From Candidatus Cloacimonadota bacterium (lineage in GTDB: Bacteria > Cloacimonadota > Cloacimonadia > Cloacimonadales > Cloacimonadaceae): DNA of 33,944 nucleotides. The stretch covers positions 1-33,944 of the forward strand of contig DAHVPA010000001.1 in the NCBI GenBank assembly GCA_027318525.1, read 5' to 3'. A program made the translations under genes and the position numbers. The notes under the pieces were generated by a model, which made no database searches, had not been told where the DNA came from, and saw only the letters and a list, made by a program, of their open reading frames with translations. The stretch's first letter is position 1; every line of letters starts with the position of its first letter. Below, in pieces: positions 9,031 to 16,470 of the stretch.

Positions 9031-9417
9031 ATGAAAAAGTATCTGAAGACATTTTCTGACAAATGCATCGCTTGCCGCATATGTGAAAGCACATGTTCAA
9101 ATTTATATTACAAAGAAAACAATGCGGAAAAATCATGTATCCGCATAATGGAAAACGCTTCCGGAAATGCTATCAACGTCTGCAACCAATGCCAGACCTG
9201 TGTAGCAGTCTGCCCCACTCTTGCTATCAAAGTTAATGCCCAAGGTGTGGTCATGATAGATAAATCCCTTTGCATTGGAAGTTACATGTGCGTGGCAGCC
9301 TGCCCTACTCAATCGATGCACAGACACAAAGATCTGCTCAACCCCTTCAAATGCATATCCTGCGGTGCTTGCGCCAAGAACTGCCCCACCGAAGCCATTC
9401 AGATTGTTACGGAATAA
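9031..9417 (+). CDS. Polyferredoxin (multi-[4Fe-4S]) partner of the AOR
   Basis: A small (128-residue) cytoplasmic iron-sulfur protein, probably the electron acceptor of the aldehyde oxidoreductase encoded 9 bp downstream. Cysteines fall in four groups: C12-C15-C18-C22, C51-C54-C57-C61, C81-C87-C91, and C108-C111-C114-C118. Groups one, two and four are complete CxxCxxCxxxC motifs. Group three, CIGSYMCVAACP, lacks one cysteine of the usual spacing, so that cluster may be atypical or use a ligand from elsewhere. The ATG at 9031 has GGAG at 9019-9022. Genes of this type next to AOR genes are well known (compare E. coli YdhY beside YdhV). The protein has no membrane segment or export signal. Confidence 0.9.
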   Translation: MKKYLKTFSDKCIACRICESTCSNLYYKENNAEKSCIRIMENASGNAINVCNQCQTCVAVCPTLAIKVNAQGVVMIDKSLCIGSYMCVAACPTQSMHRHKDLLNPFKCISCGACAKNCPTEAIQIVTE

Positions 9418-9426
9418 GGAGTAAAA

Positions 9427-10143
9427 ATGGACAGCGCAAAGATTAATGACATGAAAGCCAAACACAAGCTGCTGGCTGAATACAAGTATGAGCTCCGCCC
9501 AGTTGTCAAAGGTTACAACAGGCGCACCCTGTATATCAATCTCACAGATCAACAAATCAAAGAAAAACCCGTTACCGACCAGATGATAGACAAGTTCGTG
9601 GGTGGTAAGGGATTTGACCTTAAACTGATGTGGGATGCTGTGAAAGATACAACCAAATGGGATGACCCCGAAAATGAGATATGCATCTCCTTCGGTCCCC
9701 TTTGCGGCAATACTAACTACCCCGGTAGCGGAAAGTCGATTGTTACAACGATTTCACCTTTGACAGGAATACCTGTAGATTGTAATGTAGGCGGACATTT
9801 TGGACCATATACCAAATTCTCAGGATTTGATGCTTTGGAAATTCAAGGCAAAGCTGCAGAAGATGTGATAGTCTTCATAGATGGCGATACAGGTAAAGTG
9901 CAGATTATGACTGCTCCGGATGAGGATTTCAACAGCCATATCGCCTGCGAGCAGTTTATTCATGAGTTTGCTGATGCACCCGGTAAAGAGCAGTTCGTCT
10001 CAGTCGTATCATCAGGAGAAGCCAGTGCGCATGTCCTGATTACCTGTCTGAACTTTTCCTTTTGGGACAAACGCCGTCAGGTGGCACGCCTCAAACAAGC
10101 AGGCAGAGGAGGCACAGGCACTGTCTTTCGCAAAAACATCTGA
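9427..10143 (+). CDS. Aldehyde:ferredoxin oxidoreductase, N-terminal part (gene frameshifted)
   Basis: The first 238 codons of a tungsten-pterin aldehyde oxidoreductase, which oxidises an aldehyde to its acid and passes electrons to ferredoxin. I see the family N-terminal domain: GGKGFDLKLMWD, FGPLCGNTNYPGSGKS, GVVGGHFG-like NVGGHFGPYTKFSGFDALEI, and finally KQAGRGGTGTVF. The frame then stops at TGA 10141-10143 inside the conserved motif that should continue into LKALVV. The rest of the enzyme follows in the -1 frame (next entry). GGAG at 9418-9421 is the ribosome site. Joined, the two parts give about 720 residues, closer to the longer AOR relatives such as YdhV (about 700) than to the 605-residue Pyrococcus AOR. 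As written, this fragment alone would lack the cysteine cluster ligands. Confidence 0.88.
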   Translation: MDSAKINDMKAKHKLLAEYKYELRPVVKGYNRRTLYINLTDQQIKEKPVTDQMIDKFVGGKGFDLKLMWDAVKDTTKWDDPENEICISFGPLCGNTNYPGSGKSIVTTISPLTGIPVDCNVGGHFGPYTKFSGFDALEIQGKAAEDVIVFIDGDTGKVQIMTAPDEDFNSHIACEQFIHEFADAPGKEQFVSVVSSGEASAHVLITCLNFSFWDKRRQVARLKQAGRGGTGTVFRKNI

Positions 10144-11588
10144 AAGCCCTCGTCGTTAAATATTCCGGACTCAAAGGGGACACTAACAACCCAGTTGACA
10201 TGGAAACACTACAAAAAACCGGTCTCAAACTGCATAATGAGATTGAGAAGGGAGACAGTACCCAATGTCACATGAGGGAGATGGGAACAGCGCATCTGAT
10301 GGAAATTATGAATGATTATGACCTGCTTCCCATCAAGAATTTCAAATATGGGCAAATGCCTGAAGCTCTCTCTCTGGCTTCCTGGGAGTTTAAAAAGCTG
10401 TTTACTCAGGGTATGCCCGACGGGTGTTGGTTTGGCTGTTCCCTGTCCTGTTGTAAAGCTGTAGATAATTTTGAACCGAGGACAGGTCCTTACAAAGGTC
10501 ACAAAGTCTGTGTTGATGGTCCCGAATACGAGACAGGAGCCGGCTGCGGCAGTAATCTCTGCATTTGGGATCCCAAGGACGTGGTGGAGATCAATTTCTA
10601 TTGCGATACTTATGGTGTTGACACTATTTCGTTTGGCACCAGTACTGCTTTTGCCATGGAATGCTATGAATACGGCATCTTGAATAAAGAAAGAACGGGT
10701 GGTTTGGATTTGACCTGGGGCAATGCTGATGCTGCTCTCGAACTCCTACATCAGATGGCAAAAGGAGAAGGGTTTGGTGTAATAGTTGGTCAAGGTGTCC
10801 GAAGGATGAAACGCATTTTTACCGAGCAATATGGAGCTGACTCGCAATTGATGCAGGATATGGGAATGGAAGCTAAAGGCTTGGAATACAGCCAATACAT
10901 GAGCAAAGAATCCCTGGCTCAACAGGGAGGTTACACCTTAGCTCTCAAAGGTCCTCAACATGACGAAGCGTGGCTGATTTTCATGGATATGGTTAACAAC
11001 CACATCCCGACTTTTGAAGATAAAGCTGAAGCTTTGCACTATTTCCCGATGTTCAGAACCTGGTTTGGTCTGCAGGGGCTTTGTAAGCTTCCCTGGAATG
11101 ATATCGAACCCGAAGACAATGCTCAAACTGATGAACCTGCCAAAGTCCCTGAGCATGTCCAGAACTATGTCGATATCTACAAAGCAATTACAGGCAAGCC
11201 TATGGATAAACATGAGCTCATTCGTCAAAGCGAAAGAGTTTATAATTTCCAGAAAGTCTTCTGCCTGCGTATGGGCGGAGGTTTAAGACAGGGAGACATA
11301 CCTCCTTATAGAGCGATGGGACCTGTCACCGAAGAAGAGTATCTTTCCCGTGAAGAACGGTATGAAAAAGTTCTCAAAGAAAAAGCCGGCATCAGTATCG
11401 AAGGAATGTCTATCCTGCAGAAAATGAAAGCACTGCGTGATTTCCGGTATGACCAGTATGACAAGCTGGTAGATGCTGTCTATAAACGCAAAGGCTGGAC
11501 CAAGGAAGGGATTCCCACGATTGAACACTTGAAAAGCATTGGAATGGATTTGCCGGAAGTTGTAGAAGTGGTTAAGCGTTTCCTCTGA
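10137..11588 (+). CDS. Aldehyde:ferredoxin oxidoreductase, C-terminal part (-1 frame)
   Basis: Continues the AOR gene in the -1 frame, beginning with LKALVVKYSG at about 10140. It carries the iron-sulfur ligands of the family: GCWFGCSLSC (a CxxxCxxxC arrangement, near 10423-10452) and the distal GLCKLPW (near 11080-11098). Family segments VDGPEYET, GVDTISFGTSTAFAMECYEYG and KGLEYSQYMSK are intact, so selection seems to have acted on this half too. Nothing before 10137 in this frame resembles AOR, and ATG 10062 is a shadow start. If the gene really is split, the first usable ATG would be 10201. A clean terminator follows. More likely one base is missing near the A5 tract at 10132-10136, in the cell or in the assembly. 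Confidence 0.86.
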   Translation, partial: HLKALVVKYSGLKGDTNNPVDMETLQKTGLKLHNEIEKGDSTQCHMREMGTAHLMEIMNDYDLLPIKNFKYGQMPEALSLASWEFKKLFTQGMPDGCWFGCSLSCCKAVDNFEPRTGPYKGHKVCVDGPEYETGAGCGSNLCIWDPKDVVEINFYCDTYGVDTISFGTSTAFAMECYEYGILNKERTGGLDLTWGNADAALELLHQMAKGEGFGVIVGQGVRRMKRIFTEQYGADSQLMQDMGMEAKGLEYSQYMSKESLAQQGGYTLALKGPQHDEAWLIFMDMVNNHIPTFEDKAEALHYFPMFRTWFGLQGLCKLPWNDIEPEDNAQTDEPAKVPEHVQNYVDIYKAITGKPMDKHELIRQSERVYNFQKVFCLRMGGGLRQGDIPPYRAMGPVTEEEYLSREERYEKVLKEKAGISIEGMSILQKMKALRDFRYDQYDKLVDAVYKRKGWTKEGIPTIEHLKSIGMDLPEVVEVVKRFL

Positions 11589-11637
11589 TTCCCTAATCCG
11601 GTGCTGCCATAATTGCGGGACCGGTGATGATAGAATG

Positions 11638-11666
11638 GCTGCTGGATTTATTCGGCAGCTTTTTTT
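11638..11666 (+). terminator. Intrinsic terminator of the ferredoxin-AOR operon
   Basis: GCTGCTG (11638-11644) pairs with CGGCAGC (11653-11659) around the loop GATTTATT, followed by seven T (11660-11666). Its T-tract overlaps the stop codon of the convergent nuclease gene. Confidence 0.9.
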
Positions 11667-12162
11667 ATTTCTTTTTCTTTCTGAATTCCCAGGGCGGGAT
11701 TGGATTATCATCCTTCCAAAGACCAATTTTATATTTTCTTGCCTGTTGTTCCAATGCTTCCAACGAGATATCATTTGTGTATCGGTCATACTTCCAGGCG
11801 AATCCGTTTCGCACCAGGTCTCTATTCAGACTGCGTCCATCCGGCAGGAAAATCTCTGCCAGATACCTACCATATTTATCTTTGGTCACGTATTCTGCTT
11901 TGACTACTTTCCCGGATACAAGTCCTGATGTAAATAACTTTGCCTGAGTTCCATACGCCTGATGCAATTCAGGGCAGTCAATATTGACCAGTCTGATAAC
12001 GTATTGAGATTTCTTTTTTAGCAGGACAATAGAATCTCCGTCTTTTACACTGATGACTTTACCCGTAATCGTTTTGGCATAAATGCTTACACTAATTGTA
12101 AAAAGAAAAAACGTTCCCAATGCCACCAGTCTGATCGTTTTGTATGTCATAAAAGTAGTCAT
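11665..12162 (-). CDS. Exported thermonuclease-family (SNase) nuclease
   Basis: A small secreted or periplasmic nuclease of the staphylococcal nuclease fold. The start CAT at 12160-12162 (minus ATG) has GGAG placed 6-7 bases upstream. It gives 165 residues opening with a signal peptide: basic start, hydrophobic LVALGTFFLFTISVSIYA, cleavage probably after AKT or A-K. The nuclease domain shows VKDGDSIVL, then IRLVNIDCPE, matching Arg35, Asp40 and Glu43 of SNase, and KDKYGRYLAEI, matching Arg87. All catalytic residues are therefore present. A longer frame reaching 12213 would put residues ahead of the signal peptide and is unlikely. It is a single gene convergent with the AOR operon, with its own TTGACA box. 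Phosphate or nucleotide scavenging is a plausible but unproven role. Confidence 0.9.
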   Translation of the reverse strand: MTTFMTYKTIRLVALGTFFLFTISVSIYAKTITGKVISVKDGDSIVLLKKKSQYVIRLVNIDCPELHQAYGTQAKLFTSGLVSGKVVKAEYVTKDKYGRYLAEIFLPDGRSLNRDLVRNGFAWKYDRYTNDISLEALEQQARKYKIGLWKDDNPIPPWEFRKKKK

Positions 12163-12228
12163 TGCCTGCTCCGTGGAATTTGATCCTATGTATTTCTGAT
12201 GGACTAAGAACAATTTCTACGCTTCTTC

Positions 12229-12234
12229 TGTCAA
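12229..12234 (-). promoter_or_regulatory. TTGACA box upstream of the nuclease gene
   Basis: Minus-strand TTGACA, 66 bp before the nuclease start. No good -10 lies 17 bp on (GTTCTT). Confidence 0.35.
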
Positions 12235-12388
12235 GCAAAACCTCCCATTAACCTGAATCCCGGAATAACCATCACCTAACTCTCAGATAACCGCTCTCCA
12301 GGCTTTATCTGACAGTAATCTGCAAAGCATAAGTGTATGGTGCTTTATGGGAGGATTCTTGTTAGGTCAAGCATAGAGATAATTCTGA

Positions 12389-12417
12389 TTGACAAAATCA
12401 GGCTGCAGTGAATTAAG
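12389..12417 (+). promoter_or_regulatory. Putative promoter of the membrane protein-yibQ-uppP-holA-malQ operon
   Basis: TTGACA (12389-12394), 17 bp, then ATTAAG (12412-12417). It lies in the 315-bp divergent spacer (12163-12477) between the nuclease and the membrane protein gene. The rest of that spacer shows no ORF or repeat copy that I can recognise. Confidence 0.4.
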
Positions 12418-12477
12418 AAATTAAGTAGAAAAGGATGTTGCCGATATCCGGCAGGTATTGATTTCATAACAACAGGC

Positions 12478-13323
12478 ATGGTGATGAGAAGTATTTTCAA
12501 GCAGCTCTTATATTGCATCTTTGGCGAATGGAACGGAATCCAGAACCTGATTGCTTTTCCGGTCCTGGTCTTTGTTTTTGAACAGACAAGTTTCGGCAAA
12601 TGGGCTGTGGGTCTGTTTTCGCTTCATCGTTATAATATGCCTGTCTTTTTATACCTGATCTTTTTGTTGTTTATGCTGTTTGTCATTATCAAAGCCCTCT
12701 CCCAGTGGTTGGTTACCCCTACTTCCAAAACATCTCTACCTCAAACTCATGTGGGAAAAGATCTGCTTTTACCTCTTATTTTAAGACTGCATTATGGAAT
12801 ACTTCTCCTGTTCTTCAGTCTGATGATTGTATTTATGTTAAAAAGCGGTTACAGCTTTGTCTTTCGTCGCGACCTTCCATTCTTTTCCGCCTTTCTGTTT
12901 GTAGTCAGATACAGTATGATTTTCTGTCTGGTATATGTATATGCTTTTTTGGATGTTGTCACACCTAAGCTTAAAAGTGGACACACTTTTACCACATCTG
13001 CCAGATATTTTTATCTAACGGCAGCAAAACACTGGAAGCGTTTTTTCCTAATCCTCATTGTGCAGATAATCCTGATTTTAGTAACAATAACAGTCTTTGA
13101 GAAGATTGTCGGTTTTATCGAAAACCTTAATGGATGGGGTATCATATCCATGACTGACAATCCTATTCAGTTCAGATTTCTCGAAGGAAAATCCAGTTTG
13201 GAGACAGCAATCAACACCTTGGTTATAGCACTCGGATTTCTGATTTCCAATCTTCTCTACAGCCCTTTTATGCTGCTTTTTAAAAAAGGTTTTAAAATTC
13301 TAAAATTAAACTTAAACGGATGA
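12478..13323 (+). CDS. Polytopic inner-membrane protein of unknown function
   Basis: I do not recognise a family. The 281 residues contain five or six strongly hydrophobic stretches, at about 53-75 (MPVFLYLIFLLFMLFVII), 100-125, 137-162, 186-213 and 243-270, with a weaker one at 22-40, and basic loops such as FVFRRD and AAKHWKRF. The C-terminus is lysine-rich (LFKKGFKILKL). Three starts are close together (ATG 12478, GTG 12481, ATG 12484), and the ribosome site is weak (AGG at 12475-12477). It is the first gene of a tight operon with a YibQ-like deacetylase, uppP, holA and malQ. An envelope-related role is suggested only by the next two genes. No catalytic motif is visible. Confidence 0.8.
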   Translation: MVMRSIFKQLLYCIFGEWNGIQNLIAFPVLVFVFEQTSFGKWAVGLFSLHRYNMPVFLYLIFLLFMLFVIIKALSQWLVTPTSKTSLPQTHVGKDLLLPLILRLHYGILLLFFSLMIVFMLKSGYSFVFRRDLPFFSAFLFVVRYSMIFCLVYVYAFLDVVTPKLKSGHTFTTSARYFYLTAAKHWKRFFLILIVQIILILVTITVFEKIVGFIENLNGWGIISMTDNPIQFRFLEGKSSLETAINTLVIALGFLISNLLYSPFMLLFKKGFKILKLNLNG

Positions 13324-13330
13324 TGTGGAA

Positions 13331-14590
13331 ATGCCTGTAAAACGCAAACCTATCCGCAGAACAAACAGCAGAAGCCATCGACGCAAGCAGGGAAAGTCAA
13401 ATACAGCAGTTGTAGTAATTTCTGCTATAGCTCTGTTTGGAATAATATATTGGATTAGTAATCCTTCCGCTGACAATAAGATTGTTACAAAGAAACCTGC
13501 TGCCAGTCAAACTCCAGAAGAATCAAGAGCTGAAAATCCTGAACCGCAAAAAGACGAAGCTCCTCAAAAAGTTAAACCTCTTGAACCAAAAGCTGATACA
13601 GATGTGGAAAAGGGGATTTATCGTGCCGCCGCCAAATTACACATTGATCCTGATAAAATTAAACATAAGGTATCTGATGGTTTGCTCATATATACCGTTC
13701 CTATAGATCCGGCACTAAGCGACTTGCTTTTTGCCAATATGATAATCAAAGGTGAAGTTGAAAACCTGAAGGGAAAGTTTGTTAGCGGTCAGGAAAAGAA
13801 CCATAGACAAATACTCAGCTTTACTGATAATCCCACAGGCAAGAAAATCCAAGTCGAGTTATATTATAAAAAGAGCGAGATATCTCCTGATGCAGCAGGA
13901 AAATATCTGACAATTATTATAGATGATTTCGGATATGCCAATGGCAAACTGCTGAATGGTTTTGCTGAAACCAAACCGGAAGTCTGCTTTGCCATCCTGC
14001 CTGATACCAAGTATGCTGATGAAGCTTTGGAATCTGCCAAACGGGGAGGACATGAAGCAATTATCCATGCACCCATGGAACCCATCAATTATCCCAAAGA
14101 AAATCCAGGTGAAAAAGCAATTTTTATACAACTGACACCTGGAGAAATCAGCCGCAGAATGGAACGCTATATTGAAAAACTACCCGGGTGCATCGGAGTC
14201 AATAATCATATGGGAAGTCTTGCCACTGCTGATGAGCCAGCCATGCAGGCTGTGATGCAGACCCTGAGAAAACATAATCTGCTCTTTGTGGACAGCCGCA
14301 CAACGAATAGCAGCATTGCCTATAAAATTGCCCAAAAAAATCAGGTTCCTGCTTTCAAAAGAGATGTTTTCCTGGATGAGCCTGACCTAAGTGATGCAAC
14401 TCTAAACAAGCGTCTTGCTGATTGTATTGCCATTGCAAGAACCAAACCCCAGGTTGTTGCCATAATGCATTGCCATAGCGCTAATCACCTTGCCTATTTG
14501 AAAAGATTCATTACCCTGGCAGAACAAAGCGGATTCAAGCTGGTGCCACTCTCCAAACTTGGAGCATACAAGCTTCCTGCAATTCAGTAA
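13331..14590 (+). CDS. Divergent polysaccharide deacetylase family protein (YibQ/DUF610-like)
   Basis: The protein is membrane-anchored with a large extracytoplasmic domain. A very basic N-terminus (KRKPIRRTNSRSHRRKQGK) precedes one transmembrane helix (about 25-45, TAVVVISAIALFGIIYWI), a Pro/Glu/Lys-rich linker, and a deacetylase-like barrel. That barrel has LTIIIDDFGYANG, FAILPDTKYADEA, HEAIIHAPMEP, IGVNNHMGSLAT, FVDSRTT, and near the end IMHCHSAN. These are the hallmarks of the YibQ family, whose function is poorly defined; a role in cell envelope polysaccharide is inferred. ATG 13331 is preferred, though a GTG at 13325 is in frame and equally close to the upstream stop. uppP follows after 10 bp. 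Confidence 0.88.
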   Translation: MPVKRKPIRRTNSRSHRRKQGKSNTAVVVISAIALFGIIYWISNPSADNKIVTKKPAASQTPEESRAENPEPQKDEAPQKVKPLEPKADTDVEKGIYRAAAKLHIDPDKIKHKVSDGLLIYTVPIDPALSDLLFANMIIKGEVENLKGKFVSGQEKNHRQILSFTDNPTGKKIQVELYYKKSEISPDAAGKYLTIIIDDFGYANGKLLNGFAETKPEVCFAILPDTKYADEALESAKRGGHEAIIHAPMEPINYPKENPGEKAIFIQLTPGEISRRMERYIEKLPGCIGVNNHMGSLATADEPAMQAVMQTLRKHNLLFVDSRTTNSSIAYKIAQKNQVPAFKRDVFLDEPDLSDATLNKRLADCIAIARTKPQVVAIMHCHSANHLAYLKRFITLAEQSGFKLVPLSKLGAYKLPAIQ

Positions 14591-14600
14591 AGGTTTTGAT

Positions 14601-15419
14601 ATGAATGTAATAAACTCGATTCTGATGGGATTGATACAAGGTTTGACTGAATTTCTACCAATATCCAGTTCCGGTCATTTGGTGTTGTTTCAACATTTCT
14701 TTAATAGACAAAGTCCATCCGGAACAGACATTTCCCTGGAAGTGTTTTTGCATTTTGGTTCACTGATTGCAGTCATAATCTATTTCCGCAGAGATATTAC
14801 AGAGTTGATCAGCTCTCTTTTTCACTGGAAAAGATCTCTGGATGCCAACAAACATTTACGCAATAGAATGGTGATAGTTTACCTGATTATCTCCACTTTT
14901 GTAACAGGAATAATCTATGTCCTGGCGGGAGACAGAATAGAACAGGCATTTTCCCGTCCTTTGCTGGTGGCTGTTTTTCTGGGTGTAACGGGAATAATTG
15001 TGTTCACGTCCGACCTGGTCAAGAAATCTGTTATCCCAGCTTCCGGCATGGGTATGCTGCGCAGTATTATAATAGGTCTGGGACAGGGTATAGCCATGCT
15101 GCCCGGAATTTCGCGTTCCGGCACGACTATATCAACTTCCCTCTTTTGCGGCATTAAAAGAGCAGACGCAGCCCGCTTTTCATTTCTACTCAGTATTCCT
15201 GCCATATTAGCTGCCAACCTGAAAGAACTGGGAACACTTAGTCAACTGCAAGGAAATCTTCTCCTCAGCTATCTGCTTGGTGCTTTGGCAGCTTTTATCT
15301 CAGGTTACCTTGTTATCAGCTTGCTTTTAAGACTGATACAATCCAGCCGGCTCAGATATTTTGCTTTTTACTGCTGGTTCATCTCAGCTTTTACTCTGAC
15401 CCTTCTGTTCTTACAATAG
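14601..15419 (+). CDS. uppP: Undecaprenyl-diphosphate phosphatase
   Basis: Dephosphorylates undecaprenyl pyrophosphate to recycle the lipid carrier for peptidoglycan and O-antigen; it is an integral inner-membrane enzyme also called BacA. The 272 residues show the two diagnostic motifs: LTEFLPISSSGHL near the N-terminus (about 14-26) and LPGISRSGTTISTS (about 167-180). Around eight hydrophobic helices are visible. ATG 14601 is chosen because AAAGG precedes it by about six bases and MNVINSILMGLIQGLTE is the normal family start; an in-frame start at 14559 would lie inside the upstream gene. holA follows 4 bp later. Confidence 0.96.
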   Translation: MNVINSILMGLIQGLTEFLPISSSGHLVLFQHFFNRQSPSGTDISLEVFLHFGSLIAVIIYFRRDITELISSLFHWKRSLDANKHLRNRMVIVYLIISTFVTGIIYVLAGDRIEQAFSRPLLVAVFLGVTGIIVFTSDLVKKSVIPASGMGMLRSIIIGLGQGIAMLPGISRSGTTISTSLFCGIKRADAARFSFLLSIPAILAANLKELGTLSQLQGNLLLSYLLGALAAFISGYLVISLLLRLIQSSRLRYFAFYCWFISAFTLTLLFLQ

Positions 15420-15423
15420 GTAT

Positions 15424-16470
15424 ATGAAACCTCTCAAATCTCAGGAATTTCTTGCATCACCCGCTGCTCTGAAAGCAGCCTCTGCATATCTTGTAATTGG
15501 TTCTGACAGTTATATTGTGGAGAAAGTCTGCCGTGCTTTACGCGAACTTATCCGCAAGAAACTCCCCGCATATGAAGCAATTGTGCTATGGGGCGACGAA
15601 TTGAGTGTATCCGAGATTTCGGAGTATTTGGACAGTTATTCCATTTTTGCTGAGGAAAGACTGCTGATTATCCGCAATGCACACAGGTTGGGAGAGGAAA
15701 ACAAAAACCGTAAAGCCCCGGAACGTATGAAACTGATACTTTCCATTATAGCCAAATACCTTGCTAATCCTGAACCCACCCAAGCTCTTATAGTGATTGC
15801 TGATAGTGTGGATGGCAGAATTTCAGAATGGAAAAAAATCAAGGAAGCCTGCCAGGTTATCGAATGTGATTCCATCAAGTATTCCAACGAAATGCGCGCC
15901 TGGTTGGATTCATCCTTAAAAGCTAATCAAAAAACCATGAATTCTGAAGCAAAGAACCTCTTTTTGGAAAAAGTTGAGCTTGATTACAAAACTGCTGATA
16001 ACGAGCTTGAAAAAATCATGATCTTGGTGGGAGAGCGCAAGAATATCACTCTGGCTGATGTCCATACCACCTTGCCCACTACACGCGCCGGTTCCTTAAC
16101 AGAATTCTATAGAGCATTGGGTTCGCGAAATACTGCTTCGGCAGTCAGCAAAGTGCTGGATATGCTGGAAAATGATTGGGCAGATCTGCAAATCCTTTCC
16201 AATCTGTTCCGTTTTTTCTTCAATCTCTGGAGGATTCAGACCTTGCGTGCCAAGCATATTACTGTGGATGAGATAATCTCCAGGCACCTTAAAGACATTT
16301 TTGAAAATCAGCGACGTGATTATTTTAGTTATGCTGCCAAGTATACACCCAAGGAACTGGTGAAAGCTTTCGAATTGATTTTTGAAACTGATTCCCAGAT
16401 CAAACTCAGCATGGCAGAACCTGAAATTCTGCTGACTATCTGCATTACCAAAATCTGTAATGACAAATAA
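15424..16470 (+). CDS. holA: DNA polymerase III subunit delta
   Basis: Subunit of the clamp loader that opens the beta clamp during chromosome replication. The 348-residue protein has the delta pattern: YLVIGSDSYIVEKVCRALRE at the start, SIFAEERLLIIRNA, a PTQALIVIADSVDGR beta strand, then the alpha-helical collar with AGSLTEFYRALGSRN, LLRFFFNLWRIQ-like helices and KELVKAFELIFETDSQIK before the C-terminus. Delta normally lacks a working P-loop, as here. It overlaps the following malQ by 11 bp, a sign of translational coupling between genes of unrelated function. Confidence 0.93.
   Translation: MKPLKSQEFLASPAALKAASAYLVIGSDSYIVEKVCRALRELIRKKLPAYEAIVLWGDELSVSEISEYLDSYSIFAEERLLIIRNAHRLGEENKNRKAPERMKLILSIIAKYLANPEPTQALIVIADSVDGRISEWKKIKEACQVIECDSIKYSNEMRAWLDSSLKANQKTMNSEAKNLFLEKVELDYKTADNELEKIMILVGERKNITLADVHTTLPTTRAGSLTEFYRALGSRNTASAVSKVLDMLENDWADLQILSNLFRFFFNLWRIQTLRAKHITVDEIISRHLKDIFENQRRDYFSYAAKYTPKELVKAFELIFETDSQIKLSMAEPEILLTICITKICNDK

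Noticed and set aside
10062..10136. N-terminal extension of the second AOR fragment starting at ATG 10062
   Set aside because: Its residues are out of frame with the real AOR sequence there (first fragment reads KQAGRGGTGTVF through the same bases) and match nothing.
10131..10137. Classical programmed -1 slippery heptamer at the AOR break
   Set aside because: The bases are CAAAAAC in the relevant frame, which does not fit X XXY YYZ, and no obvious pseudoknot follows. Slippage at the A tract is still possible but weaker.
10141..10143. TGA in the AOR gene read as selenocysteine
   Set aside because: Continuing in the same frame after TGA gives sequence unlike AOR, whereas the -1 frame gives the expected LKALVV segment; so this is a frame change, not recoding of a stop.
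11667..11789. Minus-strand open frame 11283-11789 running across the AOR end and the nuclease gene
   Set aside because: Overlaps two well-supported genes and the AOR terminator; no recognisable protein features.
14559..14600. Upstream start for uppP
   Set aside because: Would lie within the end of the YibQ-like gene and add residues absent from the family; ATG 14601 has a good ribosome site.
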